Notes: generated from the sequence alone by a model not told the origin. Shown: positions 46,776-57,624, counted from the first letter of the stretch. The stretch: DNA of 61,728 bases from an uncultured Erysipelotrichaceae bacterium (GCA_902791625.1 CADAWN010000014.1:1-61728), one strand, 5' to 3'. Program-made: numbers and translations.

Positions 46776-49700
46776 ATTCTGTTATTTTTTCAATTGTTAT
46801 TAATATTGGAATATTCTTATCTATTGTTGTATAATCAGCAGTTGGTGATGAACAAGTAAGTACCACTGTGAAACTTTTTATCGTTTCTTCTGAAATATCC
46901 ATTATTTCTTCATGATTATTATTTGTAACTTCTATTGGGCTTCCATCTGCCATTGTTACATTTATCTTATATTTAAAATCATTACTCATACTTGTTCCAT
47001 CTATTCTAATTGTTATATTTCCAATAGCCCCATACTGTAGTTGTGCAACTGGATTATTATTTCCATCTACCCAAGGTACGTCATCTACACTGAATGTTCT
47101 TGATTTTACTATATCATCATCTGTTATTTTTACATCATTACCTGTTGTTACAGATGTATATTTTTTAACAATATAGTTAGGTTCTATTTGAGTTGGAGCT
47201 TCTGGATTTGAAGAAGTTGATCCTTCAAGTCTTCCATCAAAGAATCTAAATGTTCCACTTGTTCTTTTTGCACCTATTCCTGTCGAAGTTCCTATTGCTT
47301 TTATATATGGATCTGTTGTTGAAACATCTGCCGAATATAGTCCTGATCCATCATATGTTCCTAGTATTACTTCTCCACCAGTTTGATATATTCCATATGA
47401 AGTTTGATTATCATATACATTAATATCACCTGATAAAATTGTTAAAGTACCACTTGAATTATATATTCCATATCCATTTGAACTATTATGTACTTTTACT
47501 TCATCTAGAGCAATTATATTGTTAACACTTGATGATGTTTCATTCTTTACTCCATAATAACTATTATTTACATCAATACTTCCACCAATATATTTAAATT
47601 TTCCACTATTTTTATTATAGAATGCTGGTCTATCAGCATTGTTATAATTACTATTATTTATATTAATATTTGTATTTCTTAATTCAATATTACCAGTATT
47701 AACAACTGCACCTATACTATCATTACCACTATACATATTAGTAGCTGTAATAGTACTATTAGATACTTTTACTAGTTTTTCTAATGAAGCATAATTATCT
47801 AAAGCATCATTTCCACTATTACTTAAAACAATATTATTTAATTCTAAGTTACCATAATTAGTTATATTACCATCTACTGTTCCTTCATCAAATAATAATG
47901 ATGAGGTTGAATCTATATTAATGCTATATGTGTGAGAATTATAAATTTTTGTATTAGCATACCTATATAAAGTCATACCTTTAAATATATTAGCATTTCT
48001 TATTGTTACATCACAAACATTATTAGATGAGTTGTTAACATATATTGATGCATAACTATATTCTGTTGCTTTAATAGTTCCTCCGGTTATGTTAATTAAT
48101 GAACCTTCATCATTATATATTGAATAATAGTTAGTTGTGATATTTGAACTATTCATAGTTAAATTACCAGAATTACTTATACCATAACGACTATTAATAT
48201 CAACATTAGTTAAGTTTAATGTACTATTATTACCATTTGTTAAAACATAATTATTGGTACTATTATTTTGTAGAGAAATATTATTAATTGTTAAACTCTT
48301 ATTATTTGTTAATAAATTAATATCTGTAGTTGTTGAAATTTTTCCTTTAGTACCACTTGTTTTTTCATCAATAATTGTTAATGTTCCATTATTAATTATT
48401 GGTTTAGTTGTAATTAAATTATAGTTATTTAAATCTAGTTTTAAAGTTTTATCTGGGATTGTAACATTATAATAAATACTTGCATTACTTACTAATTCTA
48501 ATTCATCACCACTTGATGCTTCTGTTATAGCAGTTTGTAAATTGTTATACCTTGTTGAAGTATTTTTATTTTCTACAATTTCTACTTGTTGTGTCAAGAA
48601 TCTTGTATAATATGTTTCATCTGTATCAGGATCAACTTCAGTACCACTCGAAATTATAGTATCAGTAGCTAAATCGTTTATAGTACCAGAATATACGTCA
48701 CTATTTTTTCCTATTAGAATTCCATCATAGAATTGAGTAGTTCCACCTGTTTTATATAAACCATATGTTTCACCCTTAATTCTAGGTATAAAATTAATTT
48801 CTGAGTCTTTTTCTCCAATAGTTAATGTACCTGAATATTGATTAATTGCATATGTTTTTCCAATTACTTCTCCACCTTTTACATTAACTTTTGAAGAACT
48901 TCTTACATAAATTCCAGCAGCACCAGCCGATTTAATTGTTCCTTCTATTATATTCAAAGTAGCACCAACCATTTCTACAGCAGTAGAGCTTGAAGAATAG
49001 ATGTTACCTCCACTAATATTAATAGTACCACCTGTAGCATAAATACATTCATTATTTCCTCTTATATCTGCTGTATCACTAATATTTAGAGTACCATTAC
49101 CATTGTAAATAGTTTGATTAGAAGACTTATCATTTTCTCCTATTATTCCACCAGTAATATTCATAGTACCAGTATTTGTTATTAGACCAGAACCACCTGT
49201 AGTAATGTTATCAATAATACCTCCGTTTATTGTAAATGTTCCAGAATTACTAATTGCTTCACCATTACTTAATAAACTACCACCATCTAATGTTACAGTA
49301 GCACCAGAATTATTTCCAACAATAGTAGTATTACCTTGTAAAGTACCAGATTCAATTGTTAAATTATTTTTATTAGTAATTATTTGACTTGACATAATTG
49401 AATTAATTTTTCCATTTTGGTTATTACTATTATCTACTATTTTAAATGTACCATTATTTGTAATAGTTTTAGTAGTAGACATAGTAAATCCATTTAAATC
49501 AAAAATTATATCTTGTGTATTTTTAATTGTTGCATCATTATTTATTAATCCATCTCTAACTAATGTCATTGTACCATTAGTACCTGCTTTATTTATTGCT
49601 AGTTGAAGTGAACTAAATCTTTCACCTCCTACTTCAATAAATGGTTCTTGTTTAGCTAAATATGTTGTTTTATAACTTGAATCTTCACTATCTATACCAT

Positions 49701-52700
49701 TTATAGTTATATATTCATCTGGTGTTGTAAAAATAGTTGTATTTACTTGAGTACCTTTTGATTTAATAATTCCATCATAGAAACTAATATTACCTATTCC
49801 ATAGGCATTATTTATTCCAATACTATCACCAATAATAACAGGTTTAGTAACATCCGCAACTGTTTGATCATTATTATTTCCTAAAACTATATTATTTGTT
49901 TCACTAGCATAATAACTTGTAAGATATATACCACTATTTTTACCATATATAGTTCCATCTAAAATTGTTACATTACTTCTGTGACTATAAATACCATAAA
50001 CATCTGAATTTATCGTTCCGCTATTAAATACCAAACTACTTGAATGTGAGTCAACCTCTACACCTATATTTCCAGCAGTAATATTAGAATTAGTTACATA
50101 AGATATTGGATTGGCATAACTACTTCCGCCTGTATTATTATCAACTCCAGTATCTGTTACATTAATTGTACTATTATTTAAATTTAATGTTCTTTGATTG
50201 TATATTCCATTTTTTGAATTAGTTATTGTTACATTATCAGCTGTTAATGTATAACCACGATTATAAATAGCTAATCCTCCTGGATTTGTTATAGTAGCAT
50301 TTTTAATTTCATCTGTACCGGCACTTATATAAATAGTACTTCCTGAAGTTGAATTATAACTTCCTCCATAAATTTTTAAAGTAGTTGATTCTGAATTAAC
50401 ATTTGAACCACTTGTGCTAGTAAATGTACCATCATTTATAGTTACAGTACCACTAGAACTATTTATAGCATTTTCAGTATAAGAATTAAAATTACCTTCA
50501 TTAACAACTAAAGTACCTTTATTCAAAATACTATCAGTTGTACTATTTTCAATAGTTCCTTTTTTACCTGTTCCATCATCAATACTATTATCAACTATAG
50601 TAAGAGTTCCATTGTTTGTAATAGTTGCAGTTGAATTAATTTTATTGCCATTTAAATCTAACGTTATATTTTTACCACTTGATATACTCTGACTATTATA
50701 TATATAGCCATCTCTTACAACAGTAATTGTTCCTGTGCCACTATAGTTATCTGTTATTTCTTTAACTGCTTTATTAATGGAGTTAAATTCCTTTGTACCT
50801 ACTTGTAAAAAGTTATTTAAATTATTCAAATAAGCTACGTAATATGTTTGATCATCAATTGTTTCTGTATCTTTAATCAACTGAGTTCCATCTGGCACAT
50901 CATCAAATGTTCCATAATATACACTACTATTCTTTCCTTTTATTATACCATCATAAAAATTAACCGTTCCTGAACTTTTATATAGTCCATAAGTATCTCC
51001 CATAATTATAGGTTTTCTATCTGGTAAATCAGGATCTATTACTCCATCATTTGAACCTATAGTTAATATAGTATCATAGCTACTGCTTTGAACTCCATAA
51101 ATTTTTCCTTTAATTAACCCGCCTGTAATATTAACATAATTGTCACCTGAAGATATTTTAAATGCCGTATTATTATCTGAAATAATTTCTCCACCACGAA
51201 TATTAATATAGCCTGTACCATTCCAATAAATGTCACTATCAATTGCTGGATAACTTGTTGATGTATTAGTTATACTTCCACCATTAACATTTAATGTACC
51301 AGTATATAATTCAATTGCTTTAGTTGAACCCTTTATTGTTCCACCATTAATATTTACAGTTGACCTATTAATATATATAGCTTCGCCATAACTACAAGTG
51401 TTATTTATTAAAGTATCATTACCTGAAATATTAATAGTACCAGCCCCAGAAATTGTTGAAGAGCCACTTGATGTCATAGTACCACCAGTTATATTAGTTG
51501 TTGCACCAGATTCGTTAACTAATATATTACTTGTTGAAGTATATGTACCACTTTCTATATATAATACTCCATAATTATCTATCAAACTATAACTAGAGTT
51601 TGAACTAGTAGCTGTTAAATTTCTTAAAGTTATTTTAGAAGATGTATCGTTATAAATTGCATAATTATCGCTTGGATTAGTAATAGTAGTTCCATCAAGT
51701 ATTAAATCTTTTCCTTTATTATGTATTCCTTGGAAATTTCCTCCAGTAAGTGTTACTACTTCAGTTGAATCATTATAGAATGAGTATCCACTATTTGATC
51801 TAAAGTATGTATCATTTGTAAATGTTAGTGTTCCTGTTGTTTTATTATATAAGGCATATTTATTTGTTGCTTGTACTGTACTATTACTGAAATTCATGTT
51901 TCCATTATTTTCTAGTGTATTTACATTATTCATTGTTTGAGATACATTTACATTGCTTAAATTAAATGTTCCATTATTTGTTATTGAATATGTTTCTGTT
52001 TTAAACACACCATGATTTTGTTCAGTATCTTTTATTGTTAATGTACCATTATTTGTTATTTTTGCTCCTTCACTTATTGTAAATCCTTCTAGATTGATAT
52101 TTAAGACTTGTCCTTCAGCTATTGTAATGTTTTCTGAATCTGCAAAACTCTTTAAAGCATATACATCTGGATTATCATTTGTTGTATACCTAATTCCATC
52201 TCCTAGTGACTTAAAATAAACATATAGTTGTGGTCCACCTTGTTCAACTGCAGAACTTCTTACTTTTACTACAGCATCTGGTGATGTTAATGTTAAATAT
52301 GCTTTTTGACAATTTAATACATTATCATGATCTACATATACTATATAGTTTTCTGCACATCCATTATATCCACCTTTAAATGCGATATCTCCTTCTATAT
52401 ATCCATCATAGAAATAGAACTTTCCGTTTTGTAATAATCCTGTTGTTTTTCCATATAGAATTATACTATCTTGTACTACTCTTTCATCATTCGTTCCTAT
52501 TATTATTGTTCCTGTATTTACTATTGGTGCTTGTCCAACAGTCAAGTTTTGGATTTTTCCATTATCAACAGTAAGTATACCACTATTATTGATTGTTCCA
52601 TTTATTGTATGATTTCCTAAATCTAAACTTACTTCTTTTGTATTTGTAGATACTTCTGTTATATCTTTTAACAACTCTATTTTGTCTCCTGTTACTGCAG

Positions 52701-53790
52701 CATTAAATGCTTTTTGTAATGTTGTATAATATTTATTTCCTATTTTAGCTACTACATGTTCTTCATCTAATTCCCAAGTTGCTGTTATTGTTACATCTAC
52801 TAATCCTACTGTTAAAACATTTCCTACAAAACTAGAATCAGCTGGAACAACATTCCATCCCTTAAAGATATATCCTTCTCTTTCAATTGTTCCATTTACT
52901 TCTACTGTTTCATTTTTCTTTTTCTGATATGTAATTACTTCTTCACTACCATTATATAGTCCTCCATTTGGATCTATTGTAATAGTATGTTTTACAAGTG
53001 CTGGATCTATTGCTTCTTGCCACTCGGCAATTACTTTTATATCACTTGTTCCAACATTAATAGTTGTTAATTTTGTTTCACTATCTTTTTCTAAGTCAAC
53101 ACCACTTGAAGTCTTCCAATTTATAAAGTTATAGCCTTCTCTTTCTGCTTCTGGTATTGTTACTGATGTATTTTTTGTTACATTTTGTTTTGTTACTTTT
53201 CTTGAGTTATTATACTTTCCACCATTTGGATCAATTTCAAGTAACGGTTCTCTTGAACATACTCCTGTTTGAACATAATTTATTTTAAATTTCAGTTTTA
53301 AGTTTTCAGCTTCTTCTAATAAATCTTCTTCTGTTACATTATCAAAGTATTTTACTTTTACAAGTAATGTTTTTCTATCCCCTGCATTTAAAGTATCACA
53401 TCTATTTACACTTGAGCCATCACTATATGTTACGGTATAGTCAATTATATCGTTTGTAGTCTCACTTAATCCAGTAAGTTCAGTTGAATCTATTATCGCA
53501 TCTATTGTACCATCATTTACTGTATCTACATTAAACTGATAATAGTCTCCAGGTTTAGCTAAGTCTATATCAAAACTTACAGTTGTTTTTTTACTATCGA
53601 TTTTGGTTTGTGTACTTGTTACTCCACTTTCATGTTCTACTTTATCAAAATAGATATCCCATCTTGCTTGTTTAATACTACCAGAACCATTTAATTTTAA
53701 TGTAGTATTAATTAATGCATATCCTACTGATACTAAAAGTAGTAATGCAAATACTATTAATAAACTATACTTTTTCTTCTTATAATTCAT
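46774..53790 (-). CDS. Giant surface protein: TasA/SipW-type N-terminus, InlB repeats and repeated beta-helix modules
   Basis: 2338 residues. A hydrophobic helix (about 8-27) leads into VGYALINTTLKLNGSG, the start of a TasA/camelysin-like domain (to about 175). Two InlB B-repeats follow (about 185-257 and 265-340). The rest is at least four large modules, each opening with an xxLQxAx helix (near residues 355, 1000, 1393 and 1748), then LDLNGxxI and ITNNGTLTIVDN, a long Asn/Thr/Gly-rich right-handed beta-helix and an FYDGxIxGK strand. The C-terminal 120 residues are a beta domain without sorting signal. Likely anchored by the N-terminal helix. ATG follows AAGGTGAGTC. Function probably adhesion or matrix; not established. 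Confidence 0.85.
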   Translation of the reverse strand: MNYKKKKYSLLIVFALLLLVSVGYALINTTLKLNGSGSIKQARWDIYFDKVEHESGVTSTQTKIDSKKTTVSFDIDLAKPGDYYQFNVDTVNDGTIDAIIDSTELTGLSETTNDIIDYTVTYSDGSSVNRCDTLNAGDRKTLLVKVKYFDNVTEEDLLEEAENLKLKFKINYVQTGVCSREPLLEIDPNGGKYNNSRKVTKQNVTKNTSVTIPEAEREGYNFINWKTSSGVDLEKDSETKLTTINVGTSDIKVIAEWQEAIDPALVKHTITIDPNGGLYNGSEEVITYQKKKNETVEVNGTIEREGYIFKGWNVVPADSSFVGNVLTVGLVDVTITATWELDEEHVVAKIGNKYYTTLQKAFNAAVTGDKIELLKDITEVSTNTKEVSLDLGNHTINGTINNSGILTVDNGKIQNLTVGQAPIVNTGTIIIGTNDERVVQDSIILYGKTTGLLQNGKFYFYDGYIEGDIAFKGGYNGCAENYIVYVDHDNVLNCQKAYLTLTSPDAVVKVRSSAVEQGGPQLYVYFKSLGDGIRYTTNDNPDVYALKSFADSENITIAEGQVLNINLEGFTISEGAKITNNGTLTIKDTEQNHGVFKTETYSITNNGTFNLSNVNVSQTMNNVNTLENNGNMNFSNSTVQATNKYALYNKTTGTLTFTNDTYFRSNSGYSFYNDSTEVVTLTGGNFQGIHNKGKDLILDGTTITNPSDNYAIYNDTSSKITLRNLTATSSNSSYSLIDNYGVLYIESGTYTSTSNILVNESGATTNITGGTMTSSGSSTISGAGTINISGNDTLINNTCSYGEAIYINRSTVNINGGTIKGSTKAIELYTGTLNVNGGSITNTSTSYPAIDSDIYWNGTGYINIRGGEIISDNNTAFKISSGDNYVNITGGLIKGKIYGVQSSSYDTILTIGSNDGVIDPDLPDRKPIIMGDTYGLYKSSGTVNFYDGIIKGKNSSVYYGTFDDVPDGTQLIKDTETIDDQTYYVAYLNNLNNFLQVGTKEFNSINKAVKEITDNYSGTGTITVVRDGYIYNSQSISSGKNITLDLNGNKINSTATITNNGTLTIVDNSIDDGTGKKGTIENSTTDSILNKGTLVVNEGNFNSYTENAINSSSGTVTINDGTFTSTSGSNVNSESTTLKIYGGSYNSTSGSTIYISAGTDEIKNATITNPGGLAIYNRGYTLTADNVTITNSKNGIYNQRTLNLNNSTINVTDTGVDNNTGGSSYANPISYVTNSNITAGNIGVEVDSHSSSLVFNSGTINSDVYGIYSHRSNVTILDGTIYGKNSGIYLTSYYASETNNIVLGNNNDQTVADVTKPVIIGDSIGINNAYGIGNISFYDGIIKSKGTQVNTTIFTTPDEYITINGIDSEDSSYKTTYLAKQEPFIEVGGERFSSLQLAINKAGTNGTMTLVRDGLINNDATIKNTQDIIFDLNGFTMSTTKTITNNGTFKIVDNSNNQNGKINSIMSSQIITNKNNLTIESGTLQGNTTIVGNNSGATVTLDGGSLLSNGEAISNSGTFTINGGIIDNITTGGSGLITNTGTMNITGGIIGENDKSSNQTIYNGNGTLNISDTADIRGNNECIYATGGTINISGGNIYSSSSTAVEMVGATLNIIEGTIKSAGAAGIYVRSSSKVNVKGGEVIGKTYAINQYSGTLTIGEKDSEINFIPRIKGETYGLYKTGGTTQFYDGILIGKNSDVYSGTINDLATDTIISSGTEVDPDTDETYYTRFLTQQVEIVENKNTSTRYNNLQTAITEASSGDELELVSNASIYYNVTIPDKTLKLDLNNYNLITTKPIINNGTLTIIDEKTSGTKGKISTTTDINLLTNNKSLTINNISLQNNSTNNYVLTNGNNSTLNLTNVDINSRYGISNSGNLTMNSSNITTNYYSIYNDEGSLINITGGTIKATEYSYASIYVNNSSNNVCDVTIRNANIFKGMTLYRYANTKIYNSHTYSINIDSTSSLLFDEGTVDGNITNYGNLELNNIVLSNSGNDALDNYASLEKLVKVSNSTITATNMYSGNDSIGAVVNTGNIELRNTNININNSNYNNADRPAFYNKNSGKFKYIGGSIDVNNSYYGVKNETSSSVNNIIALDEVKVHNSSNGYGIYNSSGTLTILSGDINVYDNQTSYGIYQTGGEVILGTYDGSGLYSADVSTTDPYIKAIGTSTGIGAKRTSGTFRFFDGRLEGSTSSNPEAPTQIEPNYIVKKYTSVTTGNDVKITDDDIVKSRTFSVDDVPWVDGNNNPVAQLQYGAIGNITIRIDGTSMSNDFKYKINVTMADGSPIEVTNNNHEEIMDISEETIKSFTVVLTCSSPTADYTTIDKNIPILITIEKITE

Positions 53791-53842
53791 AATGACTCAC
53801 CTTTATTATATATACATTATTAGTATAACATTTTTAAGAGCA

Positions 53843-53875
53843 AAAAAAAAGAAAAAGTTGACAAAAATCAACTTT
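53843..53875 (-). terminator. Terminator of hisS
   Basis: AAAGTTGA and TCAACTTT arms (53854-53861 and 53868-53875) around a six-base loop, followed on the minus strand by a long T-run. It overlaps the hisS stop. Confidence 0.88.
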
Positions 53876-55280
53876 ATTTTTCTTCTTTATGATGACATTT
53901 ACAGTTATCACCGCAATCACAATCATCTCCACAGTTGCAGTCATCATCGCAAGTACATTCTTCTCCGTGGTGACATCCACAATTACAACCATCTTCTATG
54001 TCATAATCTTCATCTGCTAGTTTTTCATCAAAATAGTAAATTAAATACTCTAAATCTATTTTATCTTCTTCTTTAGTTTTAACATTTTTAACTTGAACAA
54101 GGCCATTATTTAGATCTTCATCATTTAGTATTATTAAGTATCTACTATTAAGTCTTTCAGCTTGTTTAAATTGTGATTTTAAGCTTCTTCCAGTATATTC
54201 TGTATCAACAACAAATCCACTCATTCTAAGTTCTTGTTGTAAGTATGCAGCATACTTTTTCTCATCTTCACTAACATACATAATAAAGATATCTATATCT
54301 TCTTTTATTGGTAATTTTACTTCTTGTTCTTTTAGTGCTAGAACTACTCTTCCTAGACCTGATGCAAAACCTATACAAGGTGTATCTGGTCCACCTAATT
54401 CTTTAACAAGACCATTATATCTTCCACCAGCTCCAATAGTTTGAGCATTACTCATTCCTGGTAAATCTATTTTTACTTCAAATACTGTATGATTATAATA
54501 ATCAAGTCCTCTTACTATTTTAGGATTAACTATATAATTTACTTTCATAATATCTAAGTATGATTTTAATTTTTCAAATCTTTCTTTACTATCATCATTT
54601 AAGTAATCAATAGTTTTAGGAGCATTTTTTAAAATATCACTTTCTCCATCTACTTTACAATCAAGTACTCTTAATGGATTTTTCTCTAATCTTTCTTTAC
54701 AATCATCACATAGTTCATCTTTATGTGGTTTTAAGTATTCTATTAAAGCTTCACGATATTTCTTTCTTGATTCGTCATCTCCTAATGAATTAATTTCTAC
54801 TGTAATATCTTCTAATCCAAGCATTTTATAAATATTCATAGCAATACTTATAACTTCTGCATCACTTAGTGGATCATCAGTTCCTAGTACTTCAAAACCA
54901 AATTGTGTAAGTTCACGGTCTCTACCTAATTGTGGCCTTTCATAACGATACATTGTACCATTATAATAAACTTTAACAGGTAAATCTCCATTACCATACA
55001 TTTTATTTTCTATAAAGCTTCTAACAACTCCTGCAGTTCCTTCTGGTCTTAACGTTAGTTTTCTATCTCCTCTATCTACAAAATCATATGTTTCTTTTGT
55101 TACGATATCTGTAGTATCCCCAATACCTCTATGGAATAATTCAGTAGATTCAAATAAAGGTGTACGAATATAACCATAGTTATATTTTTCCATTACTCCA
55201 TCTACTATTTCTCCTATATATTTCCATATTTTAGCATCTCTTCCATAGATATCATTTGTTCCTTTAGGTTTAGTTATCAA
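53874..55280 (-). CDS. hisS: Histidine--tRNA ligase with a Cys/His-rich C-terminal tail
   Basis: A class II synthetase that charges tRNA-His. Motif 2 is YRYERPQLGRDRELTQFGFE; LRPEGTAGVVRS, the histidine-specific RGLDYYNHTVFE and the motif 3 region GFASGLGRVVLAL are present, followed by the anticodon-binding domain ending KIDLEYLIYYF near residue 423. The family would end there. This protein continues for about 45 residues with a tail of 11 Cys in CxC or CxxC-like spacing and two HH pairs among Asp and Glu (CNCGCHHGEEC and onward). Translation starts with TTG after AAGGAGG. It lies 17 bases after ppaC. Confidence 0.95.
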   Translation of the reverse strand: MITKPKGTNDIYGRDAKIWKYIGEIVDGVMEKYNYGYIRTPLFESTELFHRGIGDTTDIVTKETYDFVDRGDRKLTLRPEGTAGVVRSFIENKMYGNGDLPVKVYYNGTMYRYERPQLGRDRELTQFGFEVLGTDDPLSDAEVISIAMNIYKMLGLEDITVEINSLGDDESRKKYREALIEYLKPHKDELCDDCKERLEKNPLRVLDCKVDGESDILKNAPKTIDYLNDDSKERFEKLKSYLDIMKVNYIVNPKIVRGLDYYNHTVFEVKIDLPGMSNAQTIGAGGRYNGLVKELGGPDTPCIGFASGLGRVVLALKEQEVKLPIKEDIDIFIMYVSEDEKKYAAYLQQELRMSGFVVDTEYTGRSLKSQFKQAERLNSRYLIILNDEDLNNGLVQVKNVKTKEEDKIDLEYLIYYFDEKLADEDYDIEDGCNCGCHHGEECTCDDDCNCGDDCDCGDNCKCHHKEEK

Positions 55281-55297
55281 AAGTATCCCTCCTTTTT

Positions 55298-56914
55298 TTA
55301 TTCGAATGCGTCCATAATTAGTGGTATAACATTTTTCTTACGTGATACACATTTTTCTATGAAATCTCCTTCATTCATTTCTTTATCATAAGTTTGATTC
55401 ATTATATCTTGTCCTTTAGTATTATAAATTACATAAGAACCATTCTTAATAATATCTGTAACATATAAAGCTACTAAACTATAATTATTAGCTTCACTTA
55501 CTTCATCTAAAACTTTAATATAATCATTCATTTTACTCTTAATTTCATCAAAGTTCATTGTGAAGAATTGTCCAACACCAAATGTCTTTTCTCCTACTGT
55601 ATATAATTTATAATCGTTATATAATACATCTTCAATACTCATTCCATCTAGTGATGTTCCTGCCTTTAATAAATCAAGTCCATATACTTCATAATCAACT
55701 CCAGCAATAACACTTAATTCACTTACTGCTTCACGATCTAAGCTAGTAGCAGTTGGACTCTTTAATATCAATGTATCTGATAAAATACCAGATAACATCA
55801 TACCAGCTATTTCTTTTGGTATTTCTACTTCTTTTTCTTTAAATAATGTATATATGATTGTACAAGTAGATCCTACTGCCATATTTCTAAAGTTAATTGG
55901 TGAATCAGTTGTAACACTACCAATATTATGATGATCAATAATCTCTAATACTTTAGCTTGTTCAATACCATCAGCACTTTGTACTTTTTCATTATGATCT
56001 ACTAATATAACTTGTTTAGGTGTTTTATCACTTAAATCAGTAATACGTAAAAGTCCTAAACATTTATTATCTTTATCTACTACTGGATAATTAGTATGTC
56101 GTAATTTGTTATTAATATCTAATATATTATCTATATATTCAGTTTGTTCAAAACTAGTTGGATTATAACTACATACCATAGTCTTTAAATAACTACTTAA
56201 TGAGATTAATTTAGAAATATGGAATGAATCATATTCTGTTCTAATTATATTTACTTTGTTTTCTTTTGCTTTCTTAAGTAGTTCATCATTAATGTTTCCA
56301 TTTCCAGCAAGTAAAATCATTTGAACTTCTTCATTAATTGCATATTCAATAATATCTTGTCTATCTCCTACAATTAAAATAATCTCTTTATCAAGTGAAA
56401 CTTTTTCTTTAAATGATTCAGTTGAATAAGCACTAACAAGTAGTTTACCCTTAATCTCATCATCAAATCTTGCTACTTCACTACCATTTAATACTTTTAA
56501 GATATTGTCATATGAAGTATAAATATCATTATCATGACTACTTAAGAATGAACGTGATAAATCCTTCATTGTAAGAAGTCCAACAAAGTCATTATCTTCT
56601 TTTACAATAGGAACTCCTGTTAATCCTTCTTTAATCATATACTTATATCCTTCATAAATAGTTTCTGTATCTTTTAAAATAAAATCTTTATGATAGTTTA
56701 TATCTTTTAATTGTAATTTAACATCGTTTAAATATTTAGGTTCTTTTACTCCAAAATATTTAAGTGCATACTTAGTTTCTTTGTTTAAACTTCCTAAAGC
56801 ACGAGCCTCAGTATTATCTCCTAATTGATTTTTTAAATAAGATAAGCTGATACTTGCAGTTATTGAATCTGTATCTGGTTTTTTGTGTCCAAATATAAAG
56901 GTTTTTTTACTCAT
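55298..56914 (-). CDS. ppaC: CBS-domain manganese-dependent inorganic pyrophosphatase (family II)
   Basis: It hydrolyses pyrophosphate; the DHH fold binds Mn2+. Metal-binding motifs are FGHKKPDTDSI at the N-terminus, VDHNE and the DHH motif in IIDHHNIGS. A large insert (about residues 65-290) carries two CBS domains (TETIYEGYKYMIKEGLTGVPIV and LRHTNYPVVDKDNKCLGLLR) separated by a DRTGG-like region, the form regulated by adenine nucleotides. The C-terminal DHHA2 domain holds the SRK motif (CVSRKKNV). Its 538 residues match CBS-PPases. ATG follows AAGGAG. It heads an operon with hisS, fitting since tRNA charging releases pyrophosphate. Confidence 0.92.
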   Translation of the reverse strand: MSKKTFIFGHKKPDTDSITASISLSYLKNQLGDNTEARALGSLNKETKYALKYFGVKEPKYLNDVKLQLKDINYHKDFILKDTETIYEGYKYMIKEGLTGVPIVKEDNDFVGLLTMKDLSRSFLSSHDNDIYTSYDNILKVLNGSEVARFDDEIKGKLLVSAYSTESFKEKVSLDKEIILIVGDRQDIIEYAINEEVQMILLAGNGNINDELLKKAKENKVNIIRTEYDSFHISKLISLSSYLKTMVCSYNPTSFEQTEYIDNILDINNKLRHTNYPVVDKDNKCLGLLRITDLSDKTPKQVILVDHNEKVQSADGIEQAKVLEIIDHHNIGSVTTDSPINFRNMAVGSTCTIIYTLFKEKEVEIPKEIAGMMLSGILSDTLILKSPTATSLDREAVSELSVIAGVDYEVYGLDLLKAGTSLDGMSIEDVLYNDYKLYTVGEKTFGVGQFFTMNFDEIKSKMNDYIKVLDEVSEANNYSLVALYVTDIIKNGSYVIYNTKGQDIMNQTYDKEMNEGDFIEKCVSRKKNVIPLIMDAFE

Positions 56915-56939
56915 TTTAACTCCTTCTTTCTACTCGAAA

Positions 56940-56948
56940 ATTATAACA
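56940..56948 (-). promoter_or_regulatory. Extended -10 promoter of ppaC-hisS
   Basis: TGTTATAAT on the minus strand (TATAAT at 56940-56945), 26 bases before the ppaC ATG. The -35 is weak. Confidence 0.6.
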
Positions 56949-56983
56949 TAAAATTAAGTGAAAATAAAGAAAATCACTAAAAC

Positions 56984-57012
56984 TTTACAAAAAAGTACTT
57001 TTTTGTTAAAAT
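56984..57012 (+). promoter_or_regulatory. Promoter of the M23 peptidase gene
   Basis: TTTACA (56984-56989), a 17-nt spacer and TAAAAT (57007-57012) with TG two bases before it. It is divergent from ppaC. Confidence 0.6.
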
Positions 57013-57033
57013 ATAAAGCCCTAGAGGTGAATT

Positions 57034-57624
57034 ATGGCAAAAGATAAATATCAAAATTTAATAGTCAGATTACTAATTGTTTTAATTATACTAATTCCTC
57101 TTTCAGTTCTTCTAAAAAAGAAATTATTTAAATCAGAGAAAAATGAAAAACTAGTCTTACTTGAATATGATACTGAAGTAATTGATGATAATTTTATAGT
57201 AGAAAGGCTAAGTAATCAAGAAAAAGAAAGAAAAGAACGTGAAGAAAAACAAAAGTATGGATGGCCTACTGATAGTAATTATTATATATCTACATATTAT
57301 AGTAAAAGTCATGATGGTATAGATATTGCGGGTATCAGTTATGGAGCTAATATTTATGCAATATATGATGGTGAAGTTGTAACTTCTAGTTACTCTTCTA
57401 CTAATGGTAATTATATAATTATAAAGGATACAAAAGGTATATATTCTTTATATGCACATCTTTCAAAAAGAAATGTTAATCAAGGTAATAAAGTATCAAA
57501 AAGACAAATAATAGGTCAAGCAGGATCAACTGGTAACTCTACAGGAGTTCATCTTCACTTCTCTACTTGGCATGGTTATCCTTATAATGGAGGAACATCA
57601 TTTAATCCATTTGATTTATATTAA
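57034..57624 (+). CDS. M23 family metallopeptidase (LytM-type), membrane anchored
   Basis: 196 residues. One membrane helix (about 9-28) is followed by a short charged stalk (SNQEKERKEREEKQKYG) and the LytM domain. The zinc ligands are His and Asp in SHDGIDIAG and the last His of GVHLHFS, with the extra His in YAHLS, so the active site is complete and the enzyme should cleave peptidoglycan cross-bridges or stem peptides. It lacks a LysM or coiled-coil regulator. ATG follows AGAGGTGAATT. Monocistronic, with its own promoter and terminator. Confidence 0.9.
   Translation: MAKDKYQNLIVRLLIVLIILIPLSVLLKKKLFKSEKNEKLVLLEYDTEVIDDNFIVERLSNQEKERKEREEKQKYGWPTDSNYYISTYYSKSHDGIDIAGISYGANIYAIYDGEVVTSSYSSTNGNYIIIKDTKGIYSLYAHLSKRNVNQGNKVSKRQIIGQAGSTGNSTGVHLHFSTWHGYPYNGGTSFNPFDLY

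Noticed and set aside
46774..53790. CRISPR array, because of many short repeated motifs
   Set aside because: Repeats are degenerate protein-coding motifs in an open frame, without fixed-length direct repeats and spacers.
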